From a virus, in the IMG/VR virus record IMGVR_UViG_3300013115_000353, positions 1-64,000 of that record: a stretch of DNA of 64,000 nt; one strand, given 5' to 3'. The notes under the pieces were generated by a model that searched no databases, had not been told where the DNA came from, and was given only the letters and a program-made list of their open reading frames with translations. This document shows positions 9,526-17,462 of this stretch, piece by piece (positions within the stretch are counted from its first letter, which is position 1; the number at the start of each line of letters is the position of its first letter). Both the position numbers and the translations under genes were made by a program.

Positions 9526-9920
9526 TCAGCCGGCCCCGTTATAGCCACTCCTACTCCACTGCCCAGGGCGGCTTTTAGAGTAACAGGTTTTCCCAACGCA
9601 ATTTTTTCCGCTAATTTGGGCTTTCCTGTTGCTGCGACAGAAAGAGATATCGCCCATACCGTTACCGCTTGGGCACTCTTAGGTATATATTTTTGAATAA
9701 ATTTGTTCACTGGCATTGTCATATCAGAGACTTTTCGAGAAGTTTTTATAAATTGCTCCAGAGCATCATCATAGATTTTCTCTTTAAGTTTCGCAGCGGC
9801 AGTCACAGAATCTTTGATAAAATCCCATATCTTTCCCTCTTCTAAAAGCTGTTTTTCAAAGTCATATTGAGAACAATCTTCGTTTAAATACTCTCGCCAA
9901 TTTTCAAGTAGGAGTTTCAT
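9522..9920 (-). CDS. Unknown protein with capsid-targeting-like N-terminus (132 aa)
   Basis: N-terminus 'MKLLLENWREYLNED', nearly the same as the Nudix protein downstream, with L-N-E at residues 12-14. The remainder is moderately basic and Ala/Lys-rich, with a weakly hydrophobic segment (about 88-103 'QAVTVWAISLSVAATG'). No domain recognised. Overlaps both neighbours by four bases, so it belongs to the LamG-(this)-Nudix-small membrane protein-giant protein operon. A head-internal protein is the likeliest role, by inference from the N-terminus. Confidence 0.65.
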   Translation of the reverse strand: MKLLLENWREYLNEDCSQYDFEKQLLEEGKIWDFIKDSVTAAAKLKEKIYDDALEQFIKTSRKVSDMTMPVNKFIQKYIPKSAQAVTVWAISLSVAATGKPKLAEKIALGKPVTLKAALGSGVGVAITGPAE

Positions 9921-11188
9921 TTAGTCACCACGTTGCCGAGATATTCCCAAGTTGGATAAGCTGTTGTGTTTCCAGAAATAGTGCCAAAAGTCCCGTGATT
10001 ACCGTTTCCTGAATGATCTTTAACAGTAATTCCTTTTCCTTCGTTAAATTTCCAATATCCTACAAGGCCACCTTCATTTGATAAATCTAGTTTTTTCTTA
10101 TCGGTGTTATATACACTTGAAACCCAATCGGCATCTTTTGCTGTATCAAAAATGGCTACTTGATCAAGAGCACAAGCCCATCCGTTGTTATAACTATTGC
10201 TTACATTACGAGCACCAAAATACATGCCACCAGTTGAACCACCCGTATCATCCCAATTAATAGTGTCAGTCTGATGAAGCACGCCGTTTACATATATTTT
10301 ACGATCCGTACCTGAAGATGTATCTGAGCGGTCATCATAGGTTACTACAAAATGATACCAAGTACCATCTGTTTTTAGATTCCAGTAGCTGCCGTCCTGA
10401 ACTAACATGGATTCTGGCACTGGGGTGTCCATATTAACCCACGCTTTTATTCCTTGACTTGAACCAATACCGAAGTATGATTGACGTTTTCTGTAGATAC
10501 CAAACACAAATCGTTGGTTGCTATTGTGCTTTCTACCGAATGCAAACATACTATTTCCTACTTCATCTGGTCTAACCCAATAAGAAACAGTAAATCCCAA
10601 ATTAAGATTAAAATCATCAGGATTAAAGTCAGTTGTTACATAATTATAGGTTCTTGTAGCTACATCTGAATTTCCGGTGAACACTAAAGCATATTTGGGG
10701 GTGGCTTTCTTCGGCTTCCCATGCGTCCTCTTCCGTCGTTTTGCTAGCAGGTTATCGCGCTTAAACATTTCCATCGCGTAATCAAAATCTAAAGCAGCTA
10801 GTTTTTGATTAAGGGGATCGGATAACCAACTATCCCAATCAAGCTCTTGAAGAGAAGGTTCACGATTTTGGATTATAACCCTTATTTCTTCAAGCTTATC
10901 ATACTTTTGGGATCGATCCTTTATCTGAGCTAATAAAGTGTCAAACTGTTTATCCCATTTTTGTTCTGCTAATTTTTCTTTTCTTTGAATATGTTTCTGA
11001 CGAAGACGTTCATCTTCTTGTTGTTCTAGAAGAAGTTTTTCTCGCGCAGCGATCTCTTCTTGCTCGCGAGCTTCGGCTTCTATTTTAGCAACTCGTGCCG
11101 CTTCTTCTTTAGCTTCCAATTCAGCAGCGCGTTTTCTTTTTCTTTCCAACTGCTCTTGTTTGCGCTTCATATATTCTATGGTTATCAT
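9917..11188 (-). CDS. Coiled-coil plus LamG/concanavalin-like lectin protein
   Basis: 423 residues. Residues 5-110 are a charged coiled coil (E/K/R/A-rich). Residues about 165-423 form a LamG-like jelly roll: 'GFTVSYWVRPDE', 'WYHFVVTYDD', 'RKIYVNGVLHQTD', 'LDQVAIFDTAK', and the typical ending 'LVGYWKFNEGKG' with 'HSGNGNHGTFG'. Such domains bind glycans and are common on phage fibres and capsid decorations. The long helical region suggests a trimeric or rod-like attachment. It overlaps the next gene by four bases. Confidence 0.8.
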   Translation of the reverse strand: MITIEYMKRKQEQLERKRKRAAELEAKEEAARVAKIEAEAREQEEIAAREKLLLEQQEDERLRQKHIQRKEKLAEQKWDKQFDTLLAQIKDRSQKYDKLEEIRVIIQNREPSLQELDWDSWLSDPLNQKLAALDFDYAMEMFKRDNLLAKRRKRTHGKPKKATPKYALVFTGNSDVATRTYNYVTTDFNPDDFNLNLGFTVSYWVRPDEVGNSMFAFGRKHNSNQRFVFGIYRKRQSYFGIGSSQGIKAWVNMDTPVPESMLVQDGSYWNLKTDGTWYHFVVTYDDRSDTSSGTDRKIYVNGVLHQTDTINWDDTGGSTGGMYFGARNVSNSYNNGWACALDQVAIFDTAKDADWVSSVYNTDKKKLDLSNEGGLVGYWKFNEGKGITVKDHSGNGNHGTFGTISGNTTAYPTWEYLGNVVTK

Positions 11189-11207
11189 TTATACCTCTTA
11201 AGTTTCA

Positions 11208-11495
11208 TTACTTGTTCCATTCAAATGTTTCACGAATATATTGTAACACATTTTTTATATCTTCTTCAGAAAAAAGAAAACCCCACGCTGGCATTTGTCC
11301 TTTTCCTTCGCGTATACTTTTTGATAGCTCTTCATCGGACTTGACAAGTCTTTCCGATATCTTAAAGTTAGCTATAGCTGAGCCCTCTCCGTTGGTACCA
11401 TGACACGAAGCACAATATGTTTTAAAAAGAGCTTCCCCATTAACATCGGCATATGCTGGTTGCGATAACACCATAAACACCATTAAAAATTTCAT
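11208..11495 (-). CDS. Exported class I c-type cytochrome
   Basis: 95 residues: a signal peptide (residues 1-16, cleavage probably after 'PAYA'), then heme-binding C28-A-S-C31-H32 and a distal Met ligand at residue 68 in 'GKGQMPAWGFLFSEEDI', the arrangement of small class I cytochromes (c6/c553/c-551 type). It would be a periplasmic electron carrier needing the host cytochrome c maturation system. It sits between two other exported-protein genes and the LamG gene. Cytochrome c genes are very unusual in phages; it could be an auxiliary metabolic gene or cargo from the host. The domain assignment is firm, the role open. Confidence 0.9.
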   Translation of the reverse strand: MKFLMVFMVLSQPAYADVNGEALFKTYCASCHGTNGEGSAIANFKISERLVKSDEELSKSIREGKGQMPAWGFLFSEEDIKNVLQYIRETFEWNK

Positions 11496-11507
11496 TATAT
11501 TTCTCCG

Positions 11508-12254
11508 TTACCTACAAGCTTTAGGCTTATTATTTAGTGCCATACATAAAGTATTTAACGAAGTTTCTAAATTAATATTTCTAATGGGGGAAATCCACAC
11601 CATATTGTCGATAACTTGAAATGATGGACGACGCTCAACATCAATTCCCCAGAGTATACCAACAATTCTTCCTTTTGAGTCGTATACCACAGAGCCAGAG
11701 CACCCAAACCATCCGTGAGTATGAATTATAATTTGAGTCCCTCTAGGATCTAAGGTTTCATAACCGGCTACAGATCCCCTAATCGTCATCAGGCGATGAT
11801 CTGACGGGTATCCAGAATATGTAATCTCTGTTCCAACATCTGCTATTCCTTCCAGTGGATCGTATTTCATTGGTTTGGCATCTCTGAGTGGATTTGGCAT
11901 ATATAAAATAGCGATATCGTGTAACGCATCAGAATAAATCAATACTCCAAGTTGAGATTCACTGTCTTTTGAGATAACATAAAAATCTCCTGGAAGTCCC
12001 TCCGCAACGTGTTGTGCTGTTAATACTAAAATAACATCTTTATATGCAATAACCGACCCCGATCCGTGGCCAGTAGAAGACGAAACTTTCACGGCGGCGT
12101 CACGTACTTTCTTTTCGATAACTGTCATCGAAGATTTAACTTCTTCGGTTTTTTTCTCTACTGTAGTATTGTAGCTGCTTTCTGTTTCTGTCGCGTGTGT
12201 GGGCACGACCAATACAAACAACGAGGCAACAAACAAAGATAATAATTTATTCAT
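11508..12254 (-). CDS. Secreted trypsin-like (chymotrypsin-fold) serine protease
   Basis: 248 residues from ATG 12254, which has AGGAG seven bases upstream; a longer frame exists but puts the signal peptide internally. Signal peptide 1-21 ('LLSLFVASLFVLVVPTHA'). Catalytic triad visible as His82 (LTAQHVAEG), Asp113 (LHDIAIL) and Ser186 (GCSGSVVYD). Clear paralogue of the membrane-anchored protease at 40483-41283: both share 'GYP', a G-x-I/V-x-GY step and '(G/D)GKIIGxxx(G/A)xD'-like ends. The site of action would be the periplasm or outside the cell. Possible roles are entry, release, or processing of exported neighbours; none is proven. Confidence 0.85.
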   Translation of the reverse strand: MNKLLSLFVASLFVLVVPTHATETESSYNTTVEKKTEEVKSSMTVIEKKVRDAAVKVSSSTGHGSGSVIAYKDVILVLTAQHVAEGLPGDFYVISKDSESQLGVLIYSDALHDIAILYMPNPLRDAKPMKYDPLEGIADVGTEITYSGYPSDHRLMTIRGSVAGYETLDPRGTQIIIHTHGWFGCSGSVVYDSKGRIVGILWGIDVERRPSFQVIDNMVWISPIRNINLETSLNTLCMALNNKPKACR

Positions 12255-12256
12255 GA

Positions 12257-13876
12257 TTATACTCCTGTATCTTCTGTGTCTTCTGGACAATCTGATATTG
12301 GTGAGTAACTTATAAGTATTGATACTCCTGCTGTCGGCACGTGCCCCTCGGCAAAGCTAATTGCGTTGGTAGATGAATCATATGTCCAATTAGATTCTTC
12401 CACTCCATCCACGACAACAGTAATTGTTTCTTCCACCGGATCACGATCCAGGGTAAAAGAAGATTTAAGAATCGATTCATTTGCTAGTATTTCAAGGGGT
12501 GTGCCCCAGTCATCTTCGCAAATCGACAAAAACGTTCCATTGAGATAGGTTACAACAGTAAAATACTCTAGTCCTTCTTGGGCGCCACCGTTTGTAGTAC
12601 AGCCACCTGGATAGTCTCCCGCTACGGCATGCGCAACAACATAGTCTGCACCGCCCTTGGCAGATATCGTATATGTTTTGATACTAGTGGGGGTAATACC
12701 CGAAGAAGAATCATCTTCGTCCGATACGTAAATAATTACTAGTTTAGCATGCTCGCGCCAGAAATCACTGCCTGGGCCAAAATCATACCCTGTTTGTAGA
12801 GCGTAATAAGAATAATAAAGGCCCCGCTCAGTTGAACTTCCGTGTGTTCCTATATCGTCTATTATTTGAGCGACCTCAGCAACCGGATCTGGCGTGGCTG
12901 TTGTTATAAGAGAGCCTTCCATATCAGAACTATCAGTGGTAATAAAACCAATCTGATAATCGATTGCTGATGCATCAAATACGTTCATAAACGTGTCAAA
13001 ATTATTTGCCAGTTGTGTTTGCTTGTCGTTCATTGAACAAGAGTTATCGATAACAAATAAAATATCAACCGCATCTATTTCTTCTTGTTTGTGAGATTCC
13101 TCATAAGTTGAAGAATAAATACCTTGAGCCCCATGGGTTGCTTCGGCAGTGGGAGTATACGGATCGTTAGATTGAACTTCTAATATTCCAGAATCTAAAT
13201 CTACATCACTTGGACAATACTCAACCTCTAATATTATAGAGTCTCCTGGTTCTAAAACCCATGGCATCGGCCCATACGTATTCTCATAATCTTCAATGGA
13301 AAAATCCGCTGGATATGAAACATAATAATCAACTTGACTGATTGTCAAATCCACATTTCCTACGTTAGATATTGTAACATCTAAATCATCATCACAGCCC
13401 ACTAATACGTTTTCAAAATCATATGAGTCAGGATCTATACTAATAACAGGTGCTTCACTGTCTCCTACTAGGGGCACTGAGACAAAACCATCTTCTGGAT
13501 CATCAGATGTAATAACTACCGAATTATTGTCCGTACTGTATGTTTCCGGATTATACATTACGATAATGTATGCTTCTTCATCTGGTTCAAGCTCATCGTC
13601 GCTTAAATTAGATAAAGTATATACTGTCGAAGTGTTGCTTAAATCAGCACTAGCAATGTTTAATGTGTCAGATCCTTTGTTTTTAATTGTTATAGTTTTA
13701 AGAGAAACTTCGCCGTCCGCATTTAGCGTACCAAAATTAAGAGATGACGGCGTTACCTCTATGTTGGGGACTTCTATTGGGGATCCTGATGGTTCTTCAT
13801 AGGATTTAAGATTGTAATCACTGCACGCCCCCAAACACAACACAAACGTACAGAGTAAATTTATATATCGCCCCAT
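12257..13876 (-). CDS. Lipoprotein with choice-of-anchor-type Ig-like repeats and a VWA domain
   Basis: 539 residues. Lipobox 'LCLGAC' at about residues 13-18. Two Ig-like repeats of choice-of-anchor D type follow: 'SSLNFGTLNADGEVSLKTI' about 43-130, and 'DSYDFENVLVGCDDDLDVTI' about 147-240. Then a von Willebrand factor A domain (about 268-470) with the MIDAS motif 'VIDNSCSMNDKQ' (DxSxS). The C-terminus is Asp/Thr/Glu-rich ('CPEDTEDTGV'). This architecture is typical of bacterial surface lipoproteins, especially Myxococcota-type genomes, and is unexpected in a phage. No clear ribosome site precedes the ATG. It may be a moron that changes the infected cell surface; host-derived transfer is plausible. 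Confidence 0.8.
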   Translation of the reverse strand: MGRYINLLCTFVLCLGACSDYNLKSYEEPSGSPIEVPNIEVTPSSLNFGTLNADGEVSLKTITIKNKGSDTLNIASADLSNTSTVYTLSNLSDDELEPDEEAYIIVMYNPETYSTDNNSVVITSDDPEDGFVSVPLVGDSEAPVISIDPDSYDFENVLVGCDDDLDVTISNVGNVDLTISQVDYYVSYPADFSIEDYENTYGPMPWVLEPGDSIILEVEYCPSDVDLDSGILEVQSNDPYTPTAEATHGAQGIYSSTYEESHKQEEIDAVDILFVIDNSCSMNDKQTQLANNFDTFMNVFDASAIDYQIGFITTDSSDMEGSLITTATPDPVAEVAQIIDDIGTHGSSTERGLYYSYYALQTGYDFGPGSDFWREHAKLVIIYVSDEDDSSSGITPTSIKTYTISAKGGADYVVAHAVAGDYPGGCTTNGGAQEGLEYFTVVTYLNGTFLSICEDDWGTPLEILANESILKSSFTLDRDPVEETITVVVDGVEESNWTYDSSTNAISFAEGHVPTAGVSILISYSPISDCPEDTEDTGV

Positions 13877-13911
13877 ATTAGTAACTATGTTTTAGCTAGC
13901 TTTAAAGGAGA

Positions 13912-14079
13912 CTACTCTGGAATTTTTATTCCAACAATACCAAGAAGTAGAATATTTACAATTGATAACATTGTTAATTCGAAATTGCCTGTCATTCTGG
14001 CAAAAAATAAAAGAGCTATATTAATTCCAATCGCTATCCATGCTGAACAGACAAATAATTGGCTAATACGCTCCTTCAA
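13912..14079 (-). CDS. Possible small two-segment membrane protein (55 aa, TTG start)
   Basis: Open frame with TTG start preceded by AGAGG nine bases upstream; reads 'KERISQLFVCSAWIAIGINI', 'ALLFFARMTGNFELTMLSIV', 'NILLLGIVGIKIPE'. Two hydrophobic segments separated by a short polar turn. It fills an otherwise empty gap between the lipoprotein gene and the GDLV region. The rare start makes it uncertain. Confidence 0.4.
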   Translation of the reverse strand: MKERISQLFVCSAWIAIGINIALLFFARMTGNFELTMLSIVNILLLGIVGIKIPE

Positions 14080-14104
14080 ACATTGTATCCTCTATTAGTA
14101 TATA

Positions 14105-14326
14105 TTATTCAGAAATTAAATCCATATCTCCTCCCCAAATTGTTTCTATAGTTTTGGTATTAAAGACATATACATCATAGAAGGGAAATAAGTTTGCTTG
14201 TCTTCCGTTGTGAATTTCAAGGACAATGCCGGTATTCTTTTCTTTTGCAACTGCCGCCTTGTAGTACCGATTTATTTTTACTAGATTGCCTTTTTTCAAT
14301 ATTGGCTCATCTGTTCTTTTAGCCAT
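14105..14326 (-). CDS. GDLV-family small SH3-like protein
   Basis: 73 residues. Divergent last member of the array: 'KKGNLVKINRYYKAAVAKEK', then 'NTGIVLEIHNG' and an ending 'GGDMDLISE'. The family pattern is a GDLV-like first strand, a G-(I/V)-V turn, an aromatic-rich strand and a final (L/I)EVI, consistent with a small five-stranded SH3/KOW-like barrel. Overlaps the upstream gene by 31 bases. Function unknown. Confidence 0.7.
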   Translation of the reverse strand: MAKRTDEPILKKGNLVKINRYYKAAVAKEKNTGIVLEIHNGRQANLFPFYDVYVFNTKTIETIWGGDMDLISE

Positions 14327-14748
14327 TCGTCAGCCCTCGGCGCAGATTTAAATTGAGGGGACAGCCCTTTAAGGTATTTTAAGGTTGCCGGCTCCAGCGC
14401 TGCCCATTGCCACTTCCACTCCGATTCTTTGCAAAAGACGAGCCCGGCACAAATATTGTTGGGAAGTTGTCCCGCGCGCATCGCCAATTTCCCAAGAAAA
14501 GAATTTTTTTTTCTTGATAAGTCATTTTCCTTTTCTAAATTTTTTTCATGTTCTCGTTCTTGAGACATGTCCGTCCGCACGAACGTCCACGAAGAAAGTT
14601 TAGTTTGAGAAGAATTATCCTTGTCAAGATGCTCGTCTAAAAATTTTTCTTTCGCTATTCTATCGTTTGCAGCTTCTACCACACAAAACGGTGCTTTCGC
14701 CCGTTTACCGTTTTTAAATAATTTGTATACATTCCATTTATGGCTCAT
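14296..14748 (-). CDS. Unknown charged protein (150 aa)
   Basis: Starts 'MSHKWNVYKLFKNGKRAKAP' at ATG 14748, chosen because GGAG lies seven bases upstream; an in-frame ATG 12 bases earlier lacks one. The middle (about 70-95) is a highly charged helix rich in E, K and N. The last part has 'NICAGLVFCKESEWKWQWAA'. No domain recognised. Overlaps genes on both sides within the GDLV operon. Confidence 0.65.
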   Translation of the reverse strand: MSHKWNVYKLFKNGKRAKAPFCVVEAANDRIAKEKFLDEHLDKDNSSQTKLSSWTFVRTDMSQEREHEKNLEKENDLSRKKNSFLGKLAMRAGQLPNNICAGLVFCKESEWKWQWAALEPATLKYLKGLSPQFKSAPRADEWLKEQMSQY

Positions 14749-15031
14749 AAGTTTCTCCATTTATTGAGTGCCAGCGATATACCCCTATCACAATAGAAAG
14801 TTTAAGCCCTTCTTCCTCTAATATTGGAGGAATCGGAGCATCTTCGTAATGTTCTTTCACAACATTATTCAACCATTTAACTTCCCATATATACACATCG
14901 TCTTCTACCATATCGATATAACGACGACGTTCAACCAGCAAACCAATATGGCCACCAATTGTATCGATAATAATATCACCTATAGATAGTATAACACTAC
15001 TTGTCTCACCATGCAAGATTTTATATGACAT
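14738..15031 (-). CDS. GDLV-family SH3-like protein (97 aa)
   Basis: Core 'LSIGDIIIDTIGGHIGLLVE' (residues 15-34) matches the GDLV / G-(I/V)-x-V pattern, followed by an aromatic strand 'YIWEVKWLNN'. It lacks the EVINESR tail and carries a C-terminal extension. The start ATG has no clear ribosome site and is preceded by an AT-rich tract (15032-15060), so the mRNA may have a very short leader. Confidence 0.65.
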   Translation of the reverse strand: MSYKILHGETSSVILSIGDIIIDTIGGHIGLLVERRRYIDMVEDDVYIWEVKWLNNVVKEHYEDAPIPPILEEEGLKLSIVIGVYRWHSINGETYEP

Positions 15032-15100
15032 ATAATAAATATTTTTATATCATATGAAACGGAAAGCGCAATAGGTACGTAACTATCAAATGAACAGTAA

Positions 15101-15340
15101 TTATCGTTTATGGAGAACAAACAGGCCGCTTTCTACTAGTTGTTTAAGGCCGCTTTCGGTGTAATCTTCAACGTTGGTATAATATGTTTGTGGCATTCCA
15201 CCACACCATCGTATTTCCCATGCCCAATGTTGAACGCTACCGGTGTAGGTTAAATCTTTATGCAACAAGTCATATCGGCGCACTAACACACCAACTTCTC
15301 TTGTTGTCGGGTCTATGACAAGATCACCAATCTCAAACAT
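15101..15340 (-). CDS. GDLV-family SH3-like protein (79 aa)
   Basis: 'MFEIGDLVIDPTTREVGVLV' starts the domain; 'HWAWEIRWCGG' is the aromatic strand. C-terminal extension 'LKQLVESGLFVLHKR' instead of the usual tail. Starts six bases after the lipoprotein gene stop. Confidence 0.7.
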   Translation of the reverse strand: MFEIGDLVIDPTTREVGVLVRRYDLLHKDLTYTGSVQHWAWEIRWCGGMPQTYYTNVEDYTESGLKQLVESGLFVLHKR

Positions 15341-15346
15341 CTACTC

Positions 15347-15592
15347 CTAAATAGGAAGCCATGCAGACGAACGGTCAGTACATACCATAATATACTCTTC
15401 GATTTTCTTAGCGTTATTAATATCGCTTTTAGGAAATTCAATGTTACAATGGCTATTTTGGCTATTGCGTGGGCCAATGTGTTCAATATTAATAGGTGCC
15501 GGAATAAAAGTTTCCGTTTCGGTATCCTTAAAGACAAAAGGAACGCAGGCTATTAAAAAGCCGCCAATAATGGCGGAAATAAGATATCGCAT
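15347..15592 (-). CDS. Small predicted lipoprotein (81 aa)
   Basis: ATG 15592 has GGAGG ten bases upstream; a TTG start six codons earlier is possible but spoils the signal peptide. 'MRYLISAIIGGFLIACVPFV' holds a hydrophobic core and lipobox L-I-A-C (Cys16). The mature part is polar and contains 'HIGPRNSQNSHCNIEFPKSD'. It could be an outer-membrane lipoprotein (exclusion factor or o-spanin-like), but no spanin partner was seen next to it. Confidence 0.65.
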   Translation of the reverse strand: MRYLISAIIGGFLIACVPFVFKDTETETFIPAPINIEHIGPRNSQNSHCNIEFPKSDINNAKKIEEYIMVCTDRSSAWLPI

Positions 15593-15621
15593 AATGTTTT
15601 TCACCTCCAATAGTGAACGCT

Positions 15622-15631
15622 TATAAATAGT
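15622..15631 (-). promoter_or_regulatory. ACTATTTATA decamer
   Basis: 29 bases before the lipoprotein start. Identical decamers lie before the 1441-residue giant gene (45640) and the acidic protein gene (52651). Confidence 0.3.
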
Positions 15632-15669
15632 ACCACATTTCCAGTTAAGCCTATAAAAAAAGAGTATTT

Positions 15670-16320
15670 TTATACCTTAATCCGATCAATGATATATGGA
15701 TGGTGGAATGACAAGTCTTTATAAAGTCTTTTCATCACCTTTTTAGTGATATCAGTGATGTCGTCTTTAACCGCTTTGGTTTTAAGAACCTTCGAAAGCT
15801 CATCTTCCACAACTTTCTTGACACTTTTCGCAATTTCCGTTTGAGATGAGGAAATTTCTTTCGATATCAGCTTTTTAATATCAGTTTCATCAGTCTTGGT
15901 TAGTTCTTCTCGAATCATATACGTAAGTGCGCGTTCTCCAAGTGGCATTGTTCTATCAGCGCCCCCTGCCGACGCAAAACCTGCCATTCCACTGAGAGGT
16001 TTACGACGGGGACGACGAGGAGCAGGTGGTGGACTAGCCAGGCGCCCTGCCATGGCTTCGCGCTCAGCCTTACATGCGCGCAATCGATCTGAATGTTTTC
16101 CTTCTACAGAGTATGCATCGTCCACTGCATCATGTATCTCTAAATAATCGTCCCATGATTGTCCGGACTGCTCCGCGCGCGCAATAACAATATCTCGTAT
16201 TGATTCAATATCCATACCCAAACCGGCCATAGGGGAAAACTCGGCTATACATTCAGCCTCTATTCGCGAAAGCGCCTCTCGAATGAGCCTTTTAAGCTCT
16301 CTATCTGATAATAAATTCAT
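15670..16320 (-). CDS. Unknown, possibly virion-associated protein (216 aa)
   Basis: ATG 16320 with AGGA six bases upstream is preferred over a start 15 codons earlier. N-terminus 'MNLLSDRELKRLIREALSRI' contains L-I-R-E and loosely resembles the capsid-targeting peptides elsewhere in this phage. The centre is Pro/Arg-rich ('PPPAPRRPRRKPL', about 105-117). The C-terminal 90 residues are amphipathic helices of K/D/E repeats ('DITDITKKVMKRLYKDL'). No known domain. A head or core protein is possible; the evidence is compositional only. Confidence 0.6.
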   Translation of the reverse strand: MNLLSDRELKRLIREALSRIEAECIAEFSPMAGLGMDIESIRDIVIARAEQSGQSWDDYLEIHDAVDDAYSVEGKHSDRLRACKAEREAMAGRLASPPPAPRRPRRKPLSGMAGFASAGGADRTMPLGERALTYMIREELTKTDETDIKKLISKEISSSQTEIAKSVKKVVEDELSKVLKTKAVKDDITDITKKVMKRLYKDLSFHHPYIIDRIKV

Positions 16321-16336
16321 TTGTTCCTGCTTATAA

Positions 16337-16594
16337 TTAGTATACCCAATCCAAATGGGTCGCAAAAGTTTCTGAAATTCGTTTCGTTCTGAACCAATAA
16401 ACCCTAAACGTTCTTCCTTTATAATAGCCAGTTACGTCTCCTATTATAATCCCCAAATCAAGTCTCTTTTGATACTGATGTACTCTTCCTAAAATATAAC
16501 TCGGTGGTATGAGTGGGCCGCCGATACCGTACCCTGTAAATCTCACCAACTCACCAACTTGAAACATGCGCTTTTCATCGTCGTTATTTTTCAT
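16337..16594 (-). CDS. GDLV-family SH3-like protein
   Basis: 'MFQVGELVRFTGYGIGGPLI' is the domain start at internal Met10 (16567). The frame may begin at ATG 16594, which overlaps the upstream stop, or at 16567; neither has a strong ribosome site. Later strands: 'LGIIIGDVTG', 'FRVYWFRTKR'. Lacks the EVINESR tail. Confidence 0.65.
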   Translation of the reverse strand: MKNNDDEKRMFQVGELVRFTGYGIGGPLIPPSYILGRVHQYQKRLDLGIIIGDVTGYYKGRTFRVYWFRTKRISETFATHLDWVY

Positions 16595-16832
16595 TATTTT
16601 TTTGGGCGATTTTTTCTATTAGCTCTTTTCGCTCGTCCTCGGTTAACTGTTCGAAATATTCCAATATGGCATGCTCACCTGCCTCAATCATTATGAGCCC
16701 ATTCTCATCGCAATACGGGCACCTCTTCCACTTGTATGGATCCAATGGACTGTGAAAGGATGCGTTGTGCATAAACCGCTCTCCTCTACAAGATAAACAT
16801 TTGATTCGAACATACAATTTATCGAACGGCAT
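16584..16832 (-). CDS. Small zinc-ribbon protein
   Basis: 82 residues with two CxxC knuckles, C12-x2-C15 ('KCLSCRGERF') and C38-x2-C41 ('RCPYCDENG'), expected to bind one zinc, followed by a helical acidic tail 'QLTEDERKELIEKIAQKNNE'. Resembles DnaJ-type or rubredoxin-like zinc ribbons in phages. Likely nucleic-acid or protein binding; partner unknown. Confidence 0.7.
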   Translation of the reverse strand: MPFDKLYVRIKCLSCRGERFMHNASFHSPLDPYKWKRCPYCDENGLIMIEAGEHAILEYFEQLTEDERKELIEKIAQKNNEK

Positions 16833-16839
16833 GTTGTAA

Positions 16840-17079
16840 CTATGATGCTCGATTTATTAATCTCAAGAATCGGGAATTGATTGTTCGTACACTGGGCGTT
16901 GTGTGTCTTAAACCATGCTCCACTGAATCGTCTTTAAACCAAAATACCCTAATTCTGTTACTGTACTTTCCGTTGTTCTCTAGAATCTCCAACACAACCC
17001 CTAGCGATTCGGGTGGTTGGTGACGGCGTCTGGCAGCTGCCTTAGATACTAAGTCTCCGACTTCGAATTGCTTGTCCAT
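16840..17079 (-). CDS. GDLV-family SH3-like protein, probably leaderless
   Basis: 'MDKQFEVGDLVSKAAARRRH', then 'LGVVLEILENNG' and 'IRVFWFKDDS'. The ATG lies four bases after the -10 box of the promoter at 17084-17112 and has no ribosome site, so the transcript probably starts at or near the ATG. Confidence 0.7.
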   Translation of the reverse strand: MDKQFEVGDLVSKAAARRRHQPPESLGVVLEILENNGKYSNRIRVFWFKDDSVEHGLRHTTPSVRTINSRFLRLINRAS

Positions 17080-17083
17080 GCAT

Positions 17084-17112
17084 TAAGTATGCGGGGGTTT
17101 TCTGAAAGTCAA
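17084..17112 (-). promoter_or_regulatory. Sigma70-type promoter
   Basis: Minus strand TTGACT, 17-base spacer, TACTTA. Drives 16840-17079, whose ATG begins four bases downstream of the -10. Confidence 0.55.
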
Positions 17113-17199
17113 ATATCTGAAATTTTTAGGCGCAGATCTAGAACGTACTTAGCTGGCGTATATAGGCATACGCATACAGTGTGACATAGATCCCGAGCA

Positions 17200-17219
17200 G
17201 GGGGGTAGGGGGTGGGGGG
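17200..17219 (+). other. G-run tract in a gene-free stretch (17113-17315)
   Basis: The plus strand has runs of six, five and six G separated by TA and T. No coding frame longer than about 12 codons with a start was found on the minus strand in 17113-17315. The stretch also holds one isolated pair of TTGACA/TTAACA boxes 11 bases apart (17283-17299) without a downstream promoter. Confidence 0.5.
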
Positions 17220-17315
17220 TGCTACGTGAGAGTCAGCGTTACAAGCGCATTATCAAATGGTGTTACATAAGCAGGTTACGTATGTTAAGTGAGTGTCAAG
17301 TGTTACTGTGTTATA

Positions 17316-17462
17316 CTATTCTTTTTTTGTATTACTCTCGGAAGGTTTCCGTCTGCAATGATAACGTAGCCCAGCAATCTGTATAGCTATAGCCACCGCA
17401 GTCCAGAACACAAACTCTTCTGCTGTGTAAATAGCCTTACGTATTCTCTTTACTCTTGACAT
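17316..17462 (-). CDS. Small membrane protein (48 aa)
   Basis: Strong ribosome site GGAGGGAGAGG just before ATG 17462. Sequence: 'MSRVKRIRKAIYTAEEFVFW' then 'TAVAIAIQIAGLRYHCRRKP' and a polar tail. A basic N-terminus and one hydrophobic helix suggest an inner-membrane peptide. The leader contains a 7-bp hairpin (17487-17493 with 17503-17509). Confidence 0.65.
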   Translation of the reverse strand: MSRVKRIRKAIYTAEEFVFWTAVAIAIQIAGLRYHCRRKPSESNTKKE

